A stretch of 45,912 nucleotides of DNA from Silene noctiflora (GCA_009801015.1 VHZZ01000037.1:130297-176208); one strand, 5' to 3'; shown: positions 24,743 through 35,775, counted from the first letter of the stretch. Program-made: numbers and translations. Notes: a model not told the origin generated them from the letters alone.

Positions 24743-27700
24743 ATGTCGGACAGAATTCCTCCTTTATCACCTAATTTGTCCCCCTTTACTTGTATGGTTT
24801 GGAACATACAGGGGACTGGTAACAAACGCAAAATTAACGCCCTGAAAGATGTTATCAGGACTTATAAACCGTCTATTTTTGCCCTCGTAGAAACTCACAT
24901 GAATGGTGACCATGCGTTAAAAATTCAAAAAGTGCTTGGTTACAATGGACACCACCGTGTGGATGCTGTAGGATATAGTGGAGGTATATGGCTTTACTGG
25001 AAACCCGAGCTTGTTTCTGTGTCGCCAGTCCAAACCACTTCTCAATTTATCACAGTGGAAGTTTCTCGTAATGGAGAGATGCCGTGGTTTTTCTCAGCTA
25101 TTTACGCTAGCCCGAATCCCAGCAATCGAACTGAGCTATGGTCTGAATTGGAGCGTTTTGCTCACATAACTAACCAGCCGTGGCTATTAGCCGGAGACTA
25201 CAATGAAACTCGTTCTCTGTCAGAACGCCATGGTGGTGACCAGAATATGGCTCGTCGCTGTGCTCTATTTAATAACTGGATTGAAAACTGCCAACTCATC
25301 GAATTAGAATTTTCGGGACCATCTCATACTTGGGCTCGCGGCAACTCTGAAACATCGCGACAAAGTGCTCGTCTGGATAGAGCATTGTGTAACAGCGAAT
25401 GGGGTACAATGTTTAGCGATGCTAGTGTACGTCATCTTCCCGCTTTCCAGTCTGACCACTGTCCATTGTTAATTTCTCCAAATGGGTTCGCTCCCCTTCA
25501 CGCTATTCAACGACCCTTTAGATTCCAAGCTGCCTGGATGACTCATGAAAAATTTTCGGAGTTTATTGACTCAAACTGGACGTCGGGTACTAATATCGTT
25601 ACTCAACTTTCAGACCTCTCTCATAAATTACAGATATGGAATGAGGAGGTTTTTGGTAACATCTTCAAAAAGAAACGGGAATTGCTCGCCAGAATTGAAG
25701 GATGTCAACGGTCCTTATCGCAACAAAGGCGGGGAAGTCTAATCAAATTAGAAGCGAAATTGCGTAAGGAATTAGACGAGATTCTAGATCGCGAAGAACT
25801 TCTTTGGTATCAAAAATCACGAGTGGAGTTCATCCGTGATGGGGATCGAAACACATCTTTCTTTCAAGTTAGTACTCTGATCCGAAGATGGCGAAATCGT
25901 ATTAGCACTTTGAGAAACAATGATGGAGTGTGGATAGAAGACAATAATGAAATTAAAAAGCTAGTTATCGAGTACTACAAGAATTTATATACCGATGACT
26001 CCCAAACTGATAATGAAGCAGATGTGCCTTATGATCTTTTTCAAGAATTTGATAACGAGCAGTGGGAGTGGCTCAACAGATACTACTCTCCAGCAGAGAT
26101 CGAGAATGTTATCATCCATATGGGCTCCCTAAAAGCCCCTGGACCTGACGGGTTTCAAGCTCTTTTTTTCCAAAAGAATTGGACAATCATTCGAAATGAT
26201 GTCTACGATATGGTTCTACATGCTTTAGAAGGGAAGGGCTTACCCCCAGGACTGAATGATACAAATCTTGTCCTTATCCCGAAAGTAAGCGCTCCTGAAC
26301 ATATCTCTCAATTCTGTCCTATTAGTCTTTGCAATGTGGCCTATAAAATTATTAGCAAGACTCTTGCTAACAGAATAAAAAAGGTTCTCCCAAAACTTAT
26401 ATCGGAGACCCAAAGCGGTTTTGTCCCAGGAAGACAAATAACGGATAATGTTGTAGTTTTTCAAGAGGCAATCCATACGATGAAAAAGAAGAAGGGCAAC
26501 TTGGGTTATATGGCTATAAAAATAGACTTAGAAAAAGCTTATGACAGATTAAAATGAGACTTCATCCAGGCCACATTGAAGGATATGTGTTTTCCTCCTC
26601 TCATGGTAGACACAATCATGGAGTGTGTTTCCACTTCAACTATGCAGATACTTTGGAATGGTGAGCCGACGGAAAAATTTAAACCTTCAAGGGGGGTGCG
26701 TCAAGGCGATCCTCTGTCTTCATATCTCTTCGTCATGTGCCTCGAAAAACTTCAGCAAGCTATTGATATTAGAGTTCGAGGAGCTGACTGGAAACCGATT
26801 CCTATCTGTAAGAATGGCCCAAAAATTTCGAACCTTTTTTTCGCCGATGACATGGTGTTATTTGCTGAGGCTCGAGCTGACCAAGCTATTGTGATTAAAT
26901 ATGTCCTTGAGAATTTCTGTCGTGCTTCGGGAGAAAAAGTTAGTAATGCTAAATCCAAGCTTTTCTTTTCGGCCAATACTTCTTCCAATACGATCAATGA
27001 AATTCAAGGCATTCTTGGATATGAAGTAACGGATGACCTTGGAACATATTTGGGCATGCCAACTATTAACGGCCGAGTCACTAAGGCTACTTTCGCCCAT
27101 CTTGAGGAGAAAATTAATAGACGACTTGCAGGATGGCAAACCAAACATCTATCTCTAGCAGGACGAGCTACCTTGATCCAATCGACTCTATCCACCATCG
27201 CCAATTATAGTATGCAAACGGCAAAAATTCCAAGAACTACATGTGATTCGCTTGATAGAAAAACTAGAAGATTTCTATGGGGTGGTAATGAGACAACAAG
27301 GAAAGTTCACCTCATCTCTTGGGACACTATCCAACAACCGAAGCATTTGGGGGGCCTCGGCATACGATCCTCACGCCAAGCCAATGCAGCATTTCTGACG
27401 AAACTAGGTTGGAGAGTCCTTTCGGAACCTCAAACTTTGTGGGCTCGTGTCCTACGAGCCAAATACTGTAATGGGAGGTGTGATGTAGACATGTTTCAGC
27501 CTAAACCAAATATGTCAAATGTATGGGCCGGGATCACATCTCAAGCGAAAATTATCAATAGTGGCAGCACAGTTGCGGTTGGCAATGGAAGAAAGACCCT
27601 TTTTTGGGATCATTCTTGGGTTGATAAAGGATGCCTATCTGACAGGGCAATCATTCCTATACCGGAAGACATGCTTGGAGCTACGGTTAGTGATATGTGG

Positions 27701-28927
27701 ACTGAAGGCTCAGGTTGGAAATGGGATGTTTTTTCGAACTACTTAAGTCGTATCGATCTTCTCAAAATTGCAGCTTATTATCTATCCCCTGAACCTTACA
27801 TGGAGGATTCACTATATTGGAATGCTTCTTCCAGTGGTAAGTTTTCAATTAAATCTGCCCATGCGTTAATAAAGACCTCTGATGTCCCTCCGGAATCGGA
27901 CTCGGTACGATGGCACGTTATCTGGAAATTACCAGTCCAGCAAAGAGTTCGGTTGTTCATTTGGCTTGCGGCCCACGACCGACTAATGACCAATTATAAC
28001 CGTGTCAAACGCGGCCTAACAGACGAGCCTATATGCCCTCGGTGTTTGGAAGAAGATGAGACGACTGATCACCTCATAAGGCGCTGCCCTTTCTCGTCAG
28101 AAATCTGGAATCAGTTAGGCGAGGGTGCGGTGTCTGACAACTTCTACACAATGCCTTATACTAGCTGGATTTCAACGAATGCCAGTAACAGTTTGCCTAA
28201 TGCTACGAATAATTGGTCCATGAGGTTTGCCTTGACATGCTGGTGGTTATGGCGTTGGCGTAATAACGTGGTGTTTAGAAGATCCGAGGAGAATCCTATT
28301 GATCCCATTAGCTTTTTAAGACGACAGTTCGCAGAGACTAAGGCAGCACTCGACCCATTCTCTATTCTTACGCCCACCCCGGGGACGGTTCACGAGGAGC
28401 GGTTCATAAGGTGGAATGCTCCACCACATGGATGGGTACTCCTTAACACTGACGGCGCGTCCAAAGGCAATCCAGGGCCATCGGGATGTGGAGGCATCCT
28501 TAGAGACGAAAGCGGGAATTTTGTTGATGCGTTCATGTCCTCTAATGGCTATTGCTCTTCTATGCGTGCAGAGATGAGAGCTCTTGTGATAGGGCTGGAA
28601 CGAGCACAGCTCCTTGGCATACGGAAACTTCTTGTACACATGGATAATGCATCCTGTGTGAGCTTTATTCACAACAACCAGCTGATTAGCAATGGCCTTC
28701 GGCCTCTTGTCCATCGGTGCATTGAGCTTATTAATTCAGAGGGATGGTCAGTTAAAGTGGATCATGTGTTCCGGGAAGCAAATCGCGCGGCGGATTGGTT
28801 AGCTAACAAAGGTGTTGAGTTGGAACAATCGTCTATCATTTACTTGGACACTCCTCCAGAAGGGATTCGATCTATTCTCCGAGAAGACTTACTTGGAGTC
28901 GCTTTTCCTCGCTTAGTATTTAGTTAG
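24743..28927 (+). pseudogene. LINE ORF2: endonuclease-reverse transcriptase-RNase H, one nonsense codon
   Basis: The frame runs from a Met at 24743 (MSDRIPPL) to a TAG at 28925-28927, with one internal TGA at 26555-26557. Domains in order: an APE-like endonuclease (MVWNIQG, LVETHMNGD, LAGDYNE, SDHCPLL); a reverse transcriptase (LVLIPKV, GFVPGRQITDN, KIDLEKAYDRLK, VRQGDPLSSYLF, and FADD near codon 700); a zf-RVT zinc-binding region (CPRCLEEDETTDHLIRRCPF); and a C-terminal RNase H (NTDGASKGNPG, AEMRAL, MDNASC, REANRAADWLANKG). The TGA falls right after DRLK, where plant LINEs normally have Trp, so it is probably a TGG-to-TGA change. 'FCPISLCN' also has Cys where Arg is usual. A longer in-frame start at 24440 overlaps ORF1 and is unlikely. 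Confidence 0.9.
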
Positions 28928-28987
28928 TCTTTATTTCGTTTCGAGGCTTAGCCTCTCTTTTGTACCAAAAAAAAAACAAAACCATAT

Positions 28988-29628
28988 AGTAAAAATACAA
29001 ATATTAAATTGTTTCTAAAGGTAAAATTATCATATTTGGTGACACTATTTTAAAATGTAAATTAAAAATAATACAAAGTACAAAATTTAATAAATAAACA
29101 CGATCACAGTCAATATATATATTTATACACATTATAAAACCAGATACTAAATAGACTTAGTAAAATGTTCTTAAAATACCCAAACTACTAAAAATCATGT
29201 TTTTAAACAGTTAAATTTTGTAAAGCAAATATGTTTACGATTGGGGGTAAATGGTATTTATATTAAATTATCAATGACATAACAAATCATTGCTAAAAAT
29301 TCAATAAAAAATACATAAACTAAACATTTAAATGAGACAGATGAGAACATTTTGGATATTTTAAAATGTTTTTATTAAATTTAAATGTACACCAATATTT
29401 TTAAAAAGTGAAGAGCATCATGTTGAATTCGGAAAACACAAGGATACCATGAAGAAACCGTCTCGCAATTGCAAGTATTCGAGTTATCAATTAGGTCCAA
29501 AGTGAGCAAAACCCTCCTAAAACCCTTAACAATCCAGCCGCTTCACTCTTCATTTTCATCCCTCTTTTTTTCAATCAATTTCAATTTCCAAAACCCTAAT
29601 TCATTACCCCCAAAAGAATCAATCTGCA
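28988..29628. other. AT-rich promoter/5' region of the PORR gene
   Basis: No gene is visible. About 29050-29145 resembles 22535-22780 in word order ('aatgtaaa.taaaa.taatacaa', 'gatcaca.tcaat', 'acacatta.aaaacca'). The LINE therefore appears to sit at an older local duplication. The pyrimidine-rich stretch at 29540-29590 fits a plant 5' UTR. Confidence 0.4.
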
Positions 29629-31735
29629 ATGTTATACAAATCCAAAGTTGCGCGAGTTATCCTCAAAGATCACCAAAACCCTAGCAAATGCCAATTCCTA
29701 AGAACAGCCGTCGATAATCTCGAAATCAAATTCGTAAGTGATCGAGGATTAGATCATGCAGTTGAAAGAGAACAACATCTTAAACCTGTAATTAATCTCA
29801 AGAATTTCCTCAAATCAGAACCTGCAAAATCACTCCCAATTTCAAAAATTGTTGGTTATAATGAAACCCTAAAAATTCCATTTCGCCCAATTGAATTTAT
29901 CCGTAAGTATCCTGCTGTTTTTGAAGAATTTTTTCCTGGTGATATTAGGGTTCATCCACATGTTCGATTAACCCCAGAAATTTTGGATATTGATTCTGAG
30001 GAACAATTGATTTTCGATAGCGAAACTTTTAGAAAAAATGCTGCTGATAGGTTATTGAAATTGTTAATGTTGTGTAGAGCTAATGAAATTCCGTTAAGAT
30101 TGATTGATATATTTAAATGGGATTTAGGTTTGCCTGATAATTATGTTACTAGTTTAGTTCCTGAATTTCCTGATTATTTTCAGCTGAAAAAGGGCAACAA
30201 ATTTGATCCTGTTCTTGAATTGGTGTGTTGGAGTGATGATTTATCGGTTTCGGTTATGGAAAAAAAGGCGAAAAAGGTTGATAAAGATTACGAAAAGGGA
30301 ATGCCAGTTGAATTTCCTATGACATTTTCGAAAGGTTTCGAGATGGATAAGAAGTTGAAGAAGTGGATTGATGAGTGGCAGAAGTTGCCTTATTTATCAC
30401 CTTATGAGAATGCTTCTCATCTTCCGCCTAATGGCGCTCTGACTGATAGGTGGGCGGTTGCGGTTTTGCATGAGTTGTTGCATATTTTAGGGCCTAAGAA
30501 GACTGATAGGGAGAATATACTTTGTTTAGGGGATTATTTAGGTGTTAAGCCAAGGTTGAAACGCGCTATAGCTCATCATCCGGGGATATTCTATCTTTCG
30601 AGTAAGCTTAGGACGTATACTGTAGTTTTGAGGGAGGGGTTTAGGAGAGGTATGTTGGTTGAGAGGAATCCTTTGATGGATATGAGGGGCAAGTATATTC
30701 ACCTTATGCATACGGCTAAGGAAAAGTCGGAAAAGGAGGGTGGTGTTGATGGTAGTAAGCAGAAAGTTGTGAAAGGAGGGGCTGAGAAAGAGAATGTAGA
30801 CAATGGGAAGGAGCAAGAGGATAAAATGCAAGTCTCGGAATCTGATGAAGATGACAGTGATGATGATGATGATGATGAGGAAGATGAGGTGGACGAGGAG
30901 GAAGAGGAGGTGAAGGAGAGAGTAAAGGGTAGGGCTGCAAACGGGAGAAGGGGGTCTGCTGAGGTAAATGAGGACGTTGAAGGAAGTGTCGGGGGCAGAC
31001 GTGAAAGAAGAAGGGCTGGTAAGGTAAATGAAGGGGATCAAGGAAGGGGTAGAGGTGGGAGCAGAGGTGGAAGAGGGGGATTTAATAAGGGAAATGAAGA
31101 GGGACGAGGGAGGAGTTGGAGCATAGATGGAAGACGAGGATTCAACTTGGACAGGCAAGAAAGGGGCGGGAACAGAAGCGAAAGAGGAGGATTNNNNNNN
31201 NNNNNNNNNNNNNNNNNNNNNNNNNNNNNNNNNNNNNNNNNNNNNNNNNNNNNNNNNNNNNNNNNNNNNNNNNNNNNNNNNNNNNNNNNNNNNNNNNNNN
31301 NNNNNNNNNNNNNNNNNNNNNNNNNNNNNNNNNNNNNNNNNNNNNNNNNNNNNNNNNNNNNNNNNNNNNNNNNNNNNNNNNNNNNNNNNNNNNNNNNNNN
31401 NNNNNNNNNNNNNNNNNNNNNNNNNNNNNNNNNNNNNNNNNNNNNNNNNNNNNNNNNNNNNNNNNNNNNGGGGAAATGGGGAGCGACAAGAAAGGGGCGG
31501 GAATAGAAGTGAAAGAGGAGGATTCAACAGGGGAAATGGGGAGCGACAAGAAAGGGGTGGGGGTGAGAAGAGAAGCGAAAGAGGAGGATTTAAGAGAGGA
31601 AATGAGGAGGGGAAGGAGAGTGGTGGCAATAGAAGTGGAAGAAGAGAATCTGGGAGGTTTGAGGAGAAGCGTCCAAGGAGCGGACATGGAAGGGGTGGTG
31701 GCAAAAGTGGAATAAGAGACTTTGGTAAGGTTTGA
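29629..31735 (+). CDS. PORR-domain (plant organelle RNA recognition) protein with RGG-rich tail; contains an assembly gap
   Basis: The start MLYKSKVARVIL at 29629 leads into a PORR domain of about residues 35-365 (DRGLDHAVEREQHLKP, PFRPIEFIRKYPAVFEEF, LRLIDIFKWDLGLPDNYV, FYLSSKLRTYTVVLREGFR). It continues with an acidic block (SDEDDSDDDDDDEEDE) and an RG/RGG-rich repeat. PORR proteins bind organelle RNA and are mostly needed for group II intron splicing in plastids or mitochondria (family knowledge). The N-terminus is short and not a clear transit peptide. The frame is broken only by the N run at 31194-31469: the codon frame before it differs from the one after it (ending GIRDFGKV, stop 31733-31735), so the gap is not its true length. 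'GGTAAG' at 31724-31729 could be a splice donor, making the last residues uncertain. Confidence 0.85.
31060..31660 (+). repeat. Coding tandem repeats, RGG/RSERGGF type
   Basis: Units of about 60-66 bp encode variants of GNGERQERGGNRSERGGF. One partial unit precedes the N run and two to three follow it. The plus strand is almost pure purine here, which may explain the assembly failure. Confidence 0.8.
31194..31469. other. Assembly gap (276 N)
   Basis: This is a run of 276 undetermined bases inside the PORR repeat region. The codon frames on its two sides agree only if the true length is 2 modulo 3, for example 275 or 278, so 276 is an estimate. Confidence 0.95.
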
Positions 31736-31739
31736 ACTC

Positions 31740-32498
31740 AAGTCATGAGTATTAAGCCTTCATGACCGCTAAGCTACACGACGGTGGGAGGAATGCCTGA
31801 AAAGCCAGCAAGAGGGAAAATTTGCAACCTCATACATTTCCGAAAATAGGTTAAATGCATTACATGTTTTGTAGAGCAATCCGATGAGTAAGCTGTACTA
31901 TCAACAAACATGTATAGAGAACCCAGTCATGGTTTCATTTGCTTGAGCATGGCTTAGAGCTCCATGCGTTTTTGTTTTTTGTCTCGGATAATGGTTTCAT
32001 CTTTCATTATGTGTTTCCATGGAATATTTATAATGCAATTTATTTTTCATGTTCAATAAACTGTTGCAGCAGTTACTTCAACCTATCTTATGGTGTTACT
32101 AAGTCCATATTGGAGGATTCGCTTGATTATGTAATTCATTTTTCATATCTCAGAGCTGACGTTGTTCTGCCTTAATGCTCTGATTAGCAATTAAAAAAAA
32201 AAATGTAATGTTTGCAACTACTGTAACTGTAGCCATGTTCTTATGCATTGTTCAGTTAGTAGTCAACGATTGGGTTTTGGCAGCCTGAAAAGCTACAACT
32301 GCGGAAGTAACGATATAGTGTCTGTGGGCAGGTGGTCGCAGTTTCAGCTTATTCTAAAACAGTTTCGCAATCGTACAGTGATCCTTGGAGGCCGAAATTT
32401 GTAGGACTGTATTACATATTCAGGAAGGTCTCATGCCGCATAACTGTGTAAATGCCGGAATAGTTTCAAAATTGTCGACAGGCATCCTGAGGTGCATG
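31740..32498. other. 3' flank of the PORR gene
   Basis: 31731-31790 on the minus strand reads like a tRNA head (A-box 'gtagcttagcgg', B-box 'gagttcaaacc'). A block from about 32256 to 32460 is repeated near copy B of the receptor kinase at 39130-39420. If spliced from 31724 to 32256 the frame would stay open to a stop at 32402-32404, adding about 49 residues. This is speculative; a spliced 3' UTR is equally possible. Confidence 0.35.
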
Positions 32499-32984
32499 TA
32501 GAGCTGGCAAGTCTGACCCGGCCCGACAGACCCGACCCGAACCGAGCAAACCCGACCTGACAGGACCCGAAAATATTATGACCCGAAACCGACCTGATGA
32601 CGACCCGTAACCCGACATGACCCGATTATCACAGCCCCGAACCCGACCCGATATTGACCTGACCCGATATTGATTCGATTAAATTGATGACTCAATAATT
32701 ATTAAGCTTAATTTTGATCAAAATGAAAGTGATTGTGTTAAGATTGATACGTTTGACCTAATAATGAAGTAATTATACGAAATAATAGGTTAAAAACTAA
32801 ATTTAATGGTTAAAAATTATAGTAATGCGATTAAGTAGCCGGACTCGATAATGACCCGACCCAAACCCGGCACATCATTTGACCCGAATGGCCCGACCCG
32901 ATAATGACCCGAACCCGACCCGACTTAACCCGATATGACCCAACCCGGCTTGACCCGGCCCGACTGACCCAATTGCCACCTATA
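32499..32984. mobile_element. Non-autonomous hAT element, GACCCGA-rich
   Basis: The terminal inverted repeats are 'TAGAGCTGGCAA' and 'TTGCCACCTATA', typical of hAT ends. The flanks 'GGTGCATG' (32491-32498) and 'GGTGCACG' (32985-32992) form an 8-bp target-site duplication with one mismatch. The ends are packed with 'gacccgaccc' words around an AT-rich middle. No transposase is present. Confidence 0.8.
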
Positions 32985-32999
32985 GGTGCACGCATTAGC

Positions 33000-33279
33000 T
33001 ATTTGTCTGTGTGATCTCAGTGGATTCATATTCATTTTCAAACAATGAAGTTGCGAATAAAGCAGCAAAGAATTGTTACCTCTACAGCATCTGCCTTGCT
33101 GAAAAGCTTTCAGCTGGATTTGACCCAATAAATGTACACATTCAAAGATGAATAACTTACAGCAATATATTTACTAATACTGGTACTATTACAGATTTCG
33201 TACACTTCGTCGAGCGAACACCATCAAGCAAGAAATCATGGAAAAGCGACCTCAGCAGTCCACATATTACATGGCTCAC
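33000..33279. repeat. Segment duplicated downstream of both receptor-kinase genes (copy A side)
   Basis: 'ttacctctacagca.ctgcc', 'aaaagctttcagctggat' and 'gaacaccatcaagcaagaa' recur in the same order at 39430-39588. This shows that the duplication unit is larger than the kinase gene and probably includes its 3' UTR. The divergence here contrasts with the identical gene core. Confidence 0.8.
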
Positions 33280-35775
33280 CTATGCTTCTCTATGTACAAT
33301 GGATGAACTGGGCCTCTCAAGGTTCACGCCGGACAAAGAAGATGGAGCCTGTAGGGTTCGTGATGATGAAGATAATGACGGGTCAGGACCTGAAGCAGCT
33401 AAAGTGGAGCGAGTGCTGATGCTGCTCATGTTGAAGTTTGCCCCACTACTCGAACCATCTATGGCAGCCTTTGGGGTAGGGGGTCTTGGGATCTCCATGA
33501 TTCCTTCTAGCATTTGAACAACTTTCCCCATCATAGGCCTTTGAGAAGGCTGCTCTTGAATGCACCAAAAACTAACTTGAATAGCTCGGGTCACTTGAAC
33601 CATATCCACCTCACCGGAACCAAACCTTCGGTCCACAATGGTGCTTAGGTTTCCTCTGTCAAACTCCTCGTATGCCCAAATGGAGAATTTCTTCCTGTTT
33701 GTGTCTTCCGACACTTCAAAGTTCCTTCTCCCACTAACTATCTCCAACAGTACCATACCAAAACTGTAAACATCGGATTTTGAGGTTATGGGTAGATTGG
33801 CAAGCCATTCTGGAGGTAAGTACCCTCTTGTGCCTCTTACGCTGGTTAGGGTTCGATATCTGTGATCTTTCAGACTTACCAGCTTGGCAAGGCCAAAGTC
33901 GGAAACTTTAGCATTGTAATTATCATCTAAGAGTATGTTTTCAGGCTTAATGTCGCAGTGTACTATGCAGTCCCGACATTCTTCGTGAAGGTAAGTAATC
34001 CCTTTTGCTGTGCCCACGGCTATATTGAACCGGTTTTCCCAGGTCAAGAACTTTTCACAACTTGTCCCGTTTCCAAAGAGGAAACTGTCCAACGACCCAT
34101 TTTTCATGAACTCATAGACCAAAAGACGGTGCCTTCCCTCCGAGCAAAACCCAATCAGCCTAACCAGATTCAAATGATGGGTGCTACTTATAGTTGCCAC
34201 CTCCATCCTAAATTGTTTCTCACCCTGTTCAATACCCTCGAGCTGCTTTACAGCTGCAAGGGTTCTATTCGCAAGAACACCCTTATAGACCGTCCCAAAA
34301 CCTCCTTCACCGAGCTTCTCCTTGAAGCCACTAGTGGCTTGCTGAAGCTCTCTATATGAGAACTGCACAGGAGCTCCTGATGCATACTCTAAAAGAGCAT
34401 ACTGAGCTGACAAACTCGCAAACTTAGGATTTTTCCTACAACACCACCACCATACACTTCCCTCCAGGAGTAGTAACATGACAACCGTCACTAAAATAAC
34501 CACCCCAATAACCCAACCTTTGAGTTTCTTGCTTTCTTGGGTGTCCTCCGAGGGAGGAGGGTTTGGCACAACAGGCGCACATACCTTAACGTACGAAGTA
34601 CTAGGAACAGAACCTGACTGATACCCACTCACAAAACTCGACGACTTTATAGAACACTGCCCCGATCCATCCCCCACAGAAGTAGCCGCGATACAAGAGG
34701 CCCCAGTCAGACAATTTCCTCGACAAGCACCACTATTCTCAAAGTAAACATCATTCGGCATCTCAGGAGGGTAATCTAGAAACCTAGTATGATCCATGTC
34801 CAATATCCCCACACTATTAGGACAGTCCTCAATCTCCTCCTTCAACCTACACCCTTTCCTACTATCTTCCTCGTCAACAGCGACAAAATTTTCAGACGGG
34901 CATCCACAAATCGGACTCGTCTCATTATAACTACAAATTCCCATATTCCCACAATACCCAAAAACCAAACATTGATCACTAACAGCAGTCCAAGTGACAG
35001 TATCAGTTGAACTCCCACTGTTAACACTATACATCCTCAAATTCCCATCACTGTCTAACCTAATAAACCTCAAATTATTACCAGTATCACCACTATTACC
35101 ATCATAATCGCTACCATAAACCGTTTTCTGAAGTAATTTCAAATTACTATCATACAACGATAAGATACCGCCCTGTAACATTAACTTAGGATTCCCACTC
35201 AATTTAGTACTAGCAGAAGAATTCAACCCTAAACTAAAGTATTCTATATCATTATTCCATTGTAATGTCATATTACCAGTACTATTCAGAAAAAATGAGT
35301 ACAACCCTGAAGTTAACTTCATCCCTACACGAAAAACCTGCGACGTAACAAACGTATCAGTCGGGTGATCGAATGTAGACCAGATAATATCAGACTTATT
35401 CATTAACATAAAGTTGCCAGTATCATTCAAGGTGGCATGTGTGATGCCTAAGTTAGATGTACTGGACTGCCATACAATTTTGTTGTCTGCAGAGACAAGC
35501 TGGAGGTCACCAGAAGAGTCGAGACGGAAGACAGCACCAGTTGCGACTGCAGTGGAAGTGGGGGACCATATTGAAGTGTTGCCATACGTGATGGAGAGAG
35601 TATAGGAGGTGGAGTTTAAGGGGAGGAAGTGTAAGGAGAAAGTGTTGTTGGGTGATGACCATGTTTGTGTTGGGTTTAAGGTTGTTAATGATGAGTTTAA
35701 TGAGATGTTTAAGGATGTTGTTGTGATTAAAATGGTGAGGAAAATTATGAGGAAAATTTGGAAATTTTTTAACAT
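33280..35775 (-). CDS. G-type lectin S-receptor-like Ser/Thr kinase (At1g34300-like), copy A
   Basis: This is an intronless 831-aa receptor kinase. Residues 1 to about 22 are a signal peptide. A bulb-type lectin domain covers about 33-150. A Cys-rich EGF/PAN-like region covers about 269-400 (CLVFGYCGNMGICSYN, CRGNCLTGASC). The transmembrane segment is about 420-440 (WVIGVVILVTVVMLLLLEG). The kinase has GEGGFG at 489-494, Lys 510, HCDIKPEN from 606 and DFGLAK from 626. HCD instead of HRD makes it a non-RD kinase, a type frequent in immune-related receptors. The frame is open upstream to a Met at 35877, but 35775 matches the start of copy B and gives a clean signal peptide. Closest family I recall: Arabidopsis At1g34300. 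Residues of about 25-731 look identical to copy B. Confidence 0.93.
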   Translation of the reverse strand: MLKNFQIFLIIFLTILITTTSLNISLNSSLTTLNPTQTWSSPNNTFSLHFLPLNSTSYTLSITYGNTSIWSPTSTAVATGAVFRLDSSGDLQLVSADNKIVWQSSTSNLGITHATLNDTGNFMLMNKSDIIWSTFDHPTDTFVTSQVFRVGMKLTSGLYSFFLNSTGNMTLQWNNDIEYFSLGLNSSASTKLSGNPKLMLQGGILSLYDSNLKLLQKTVYGSDYDGNSGDTGNNLRFIRLDSDGNLRMYSVNSGSSTDTVTWTAVSDQCLVFGYCGNMGICSYNETSPICGCPSENFVAVDEEDSRKGCRLKEEIEDCPNSVGILDMDHTRFLDYPPEMPNDVYFENSGACRGNCLTGASCIAATSVGDGSGQCSIKSSSFVSGYQSGSVPSTSYVKVCAPVVPNPPPSEDTQESKKLKGWVIGVVILVTVVMLLLLEGSVWWWCCRKNPKFASLSAQYALLEYASGAPVQFSYRELQQATSGFKEKLGEGGFGTVYKGVLANRTLAAVKQLEGIEQGEKQFRMEVATISSTHHLNLVRLIGFCSEGRHRLLVYEFMKNGSLDSFLFGNGTSCEKFLTWENRFNIAVGTAKGITYLHEECRDCIVHCDIKPENILLDDNYNAKVSDFGLAKLVSLKDHRYRTLTSVRGTRGYLPPEWLANLPITSKSDVYSFGMVLLEIVSGRRNFEVSEDTNRKKFSIWAYEEFDRGNLSTIVDRRFGSGEVDMVQVTRAIQVSFWCIQEQPSQRPMMGKVVQMLEGIMEIPRPPTPKAAIDGSSSGANFNMSSISTRSTLAASGPDPSLSSSSRTLQAPSSLSGVNLERPSSSIVHREA

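Larger units (their letters stand above)
22787..28975 (+). mobile_element. Full-length or nearly full-length L1-type LINE retrotransposon
   Basis: The element has ORF1, ORF2, a short 3' UTR and a terminal A-run (28966-28976). The 12-bp duplication 'ACAAAACCATAT' at 22775-22786 and 28976-28987 marks the insertion and shows that it inserted in one piece. The 5' UTR is only about 50 bp and holds a 16-bp tandem motif ('agagaaaattctagtg', two full copies and one partial). It lies between PTP1 and the PORR gene, in the orientation of the latter. The good reading frames and perfect target-site duplication suggest a young insertion. Confidence 0.92.

Noticed and set aside
30538-31704. 388-aa minus-strand frame rich in Pro, Ser and Leu
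   Set aside because: It lies antisense to the PORR acidic/RGG tail and spans the N run. Its composition is the mirror of the purine-rich coding strand.
31731-31790. Possible tRNA gene on the minus strand
   Set aside because: A- and B-box-like words are present, but I could not form a proper acceptor stem and cloverleaf. It is more likely SINE-derived or chance.
33958-34359. Plus-strand 133-aa frame, repeated identically at 40267-40668
   Set aside because: It is antisense to the kinase domain. Its conservation follows from the identical kinase core, not from selection on this frame.
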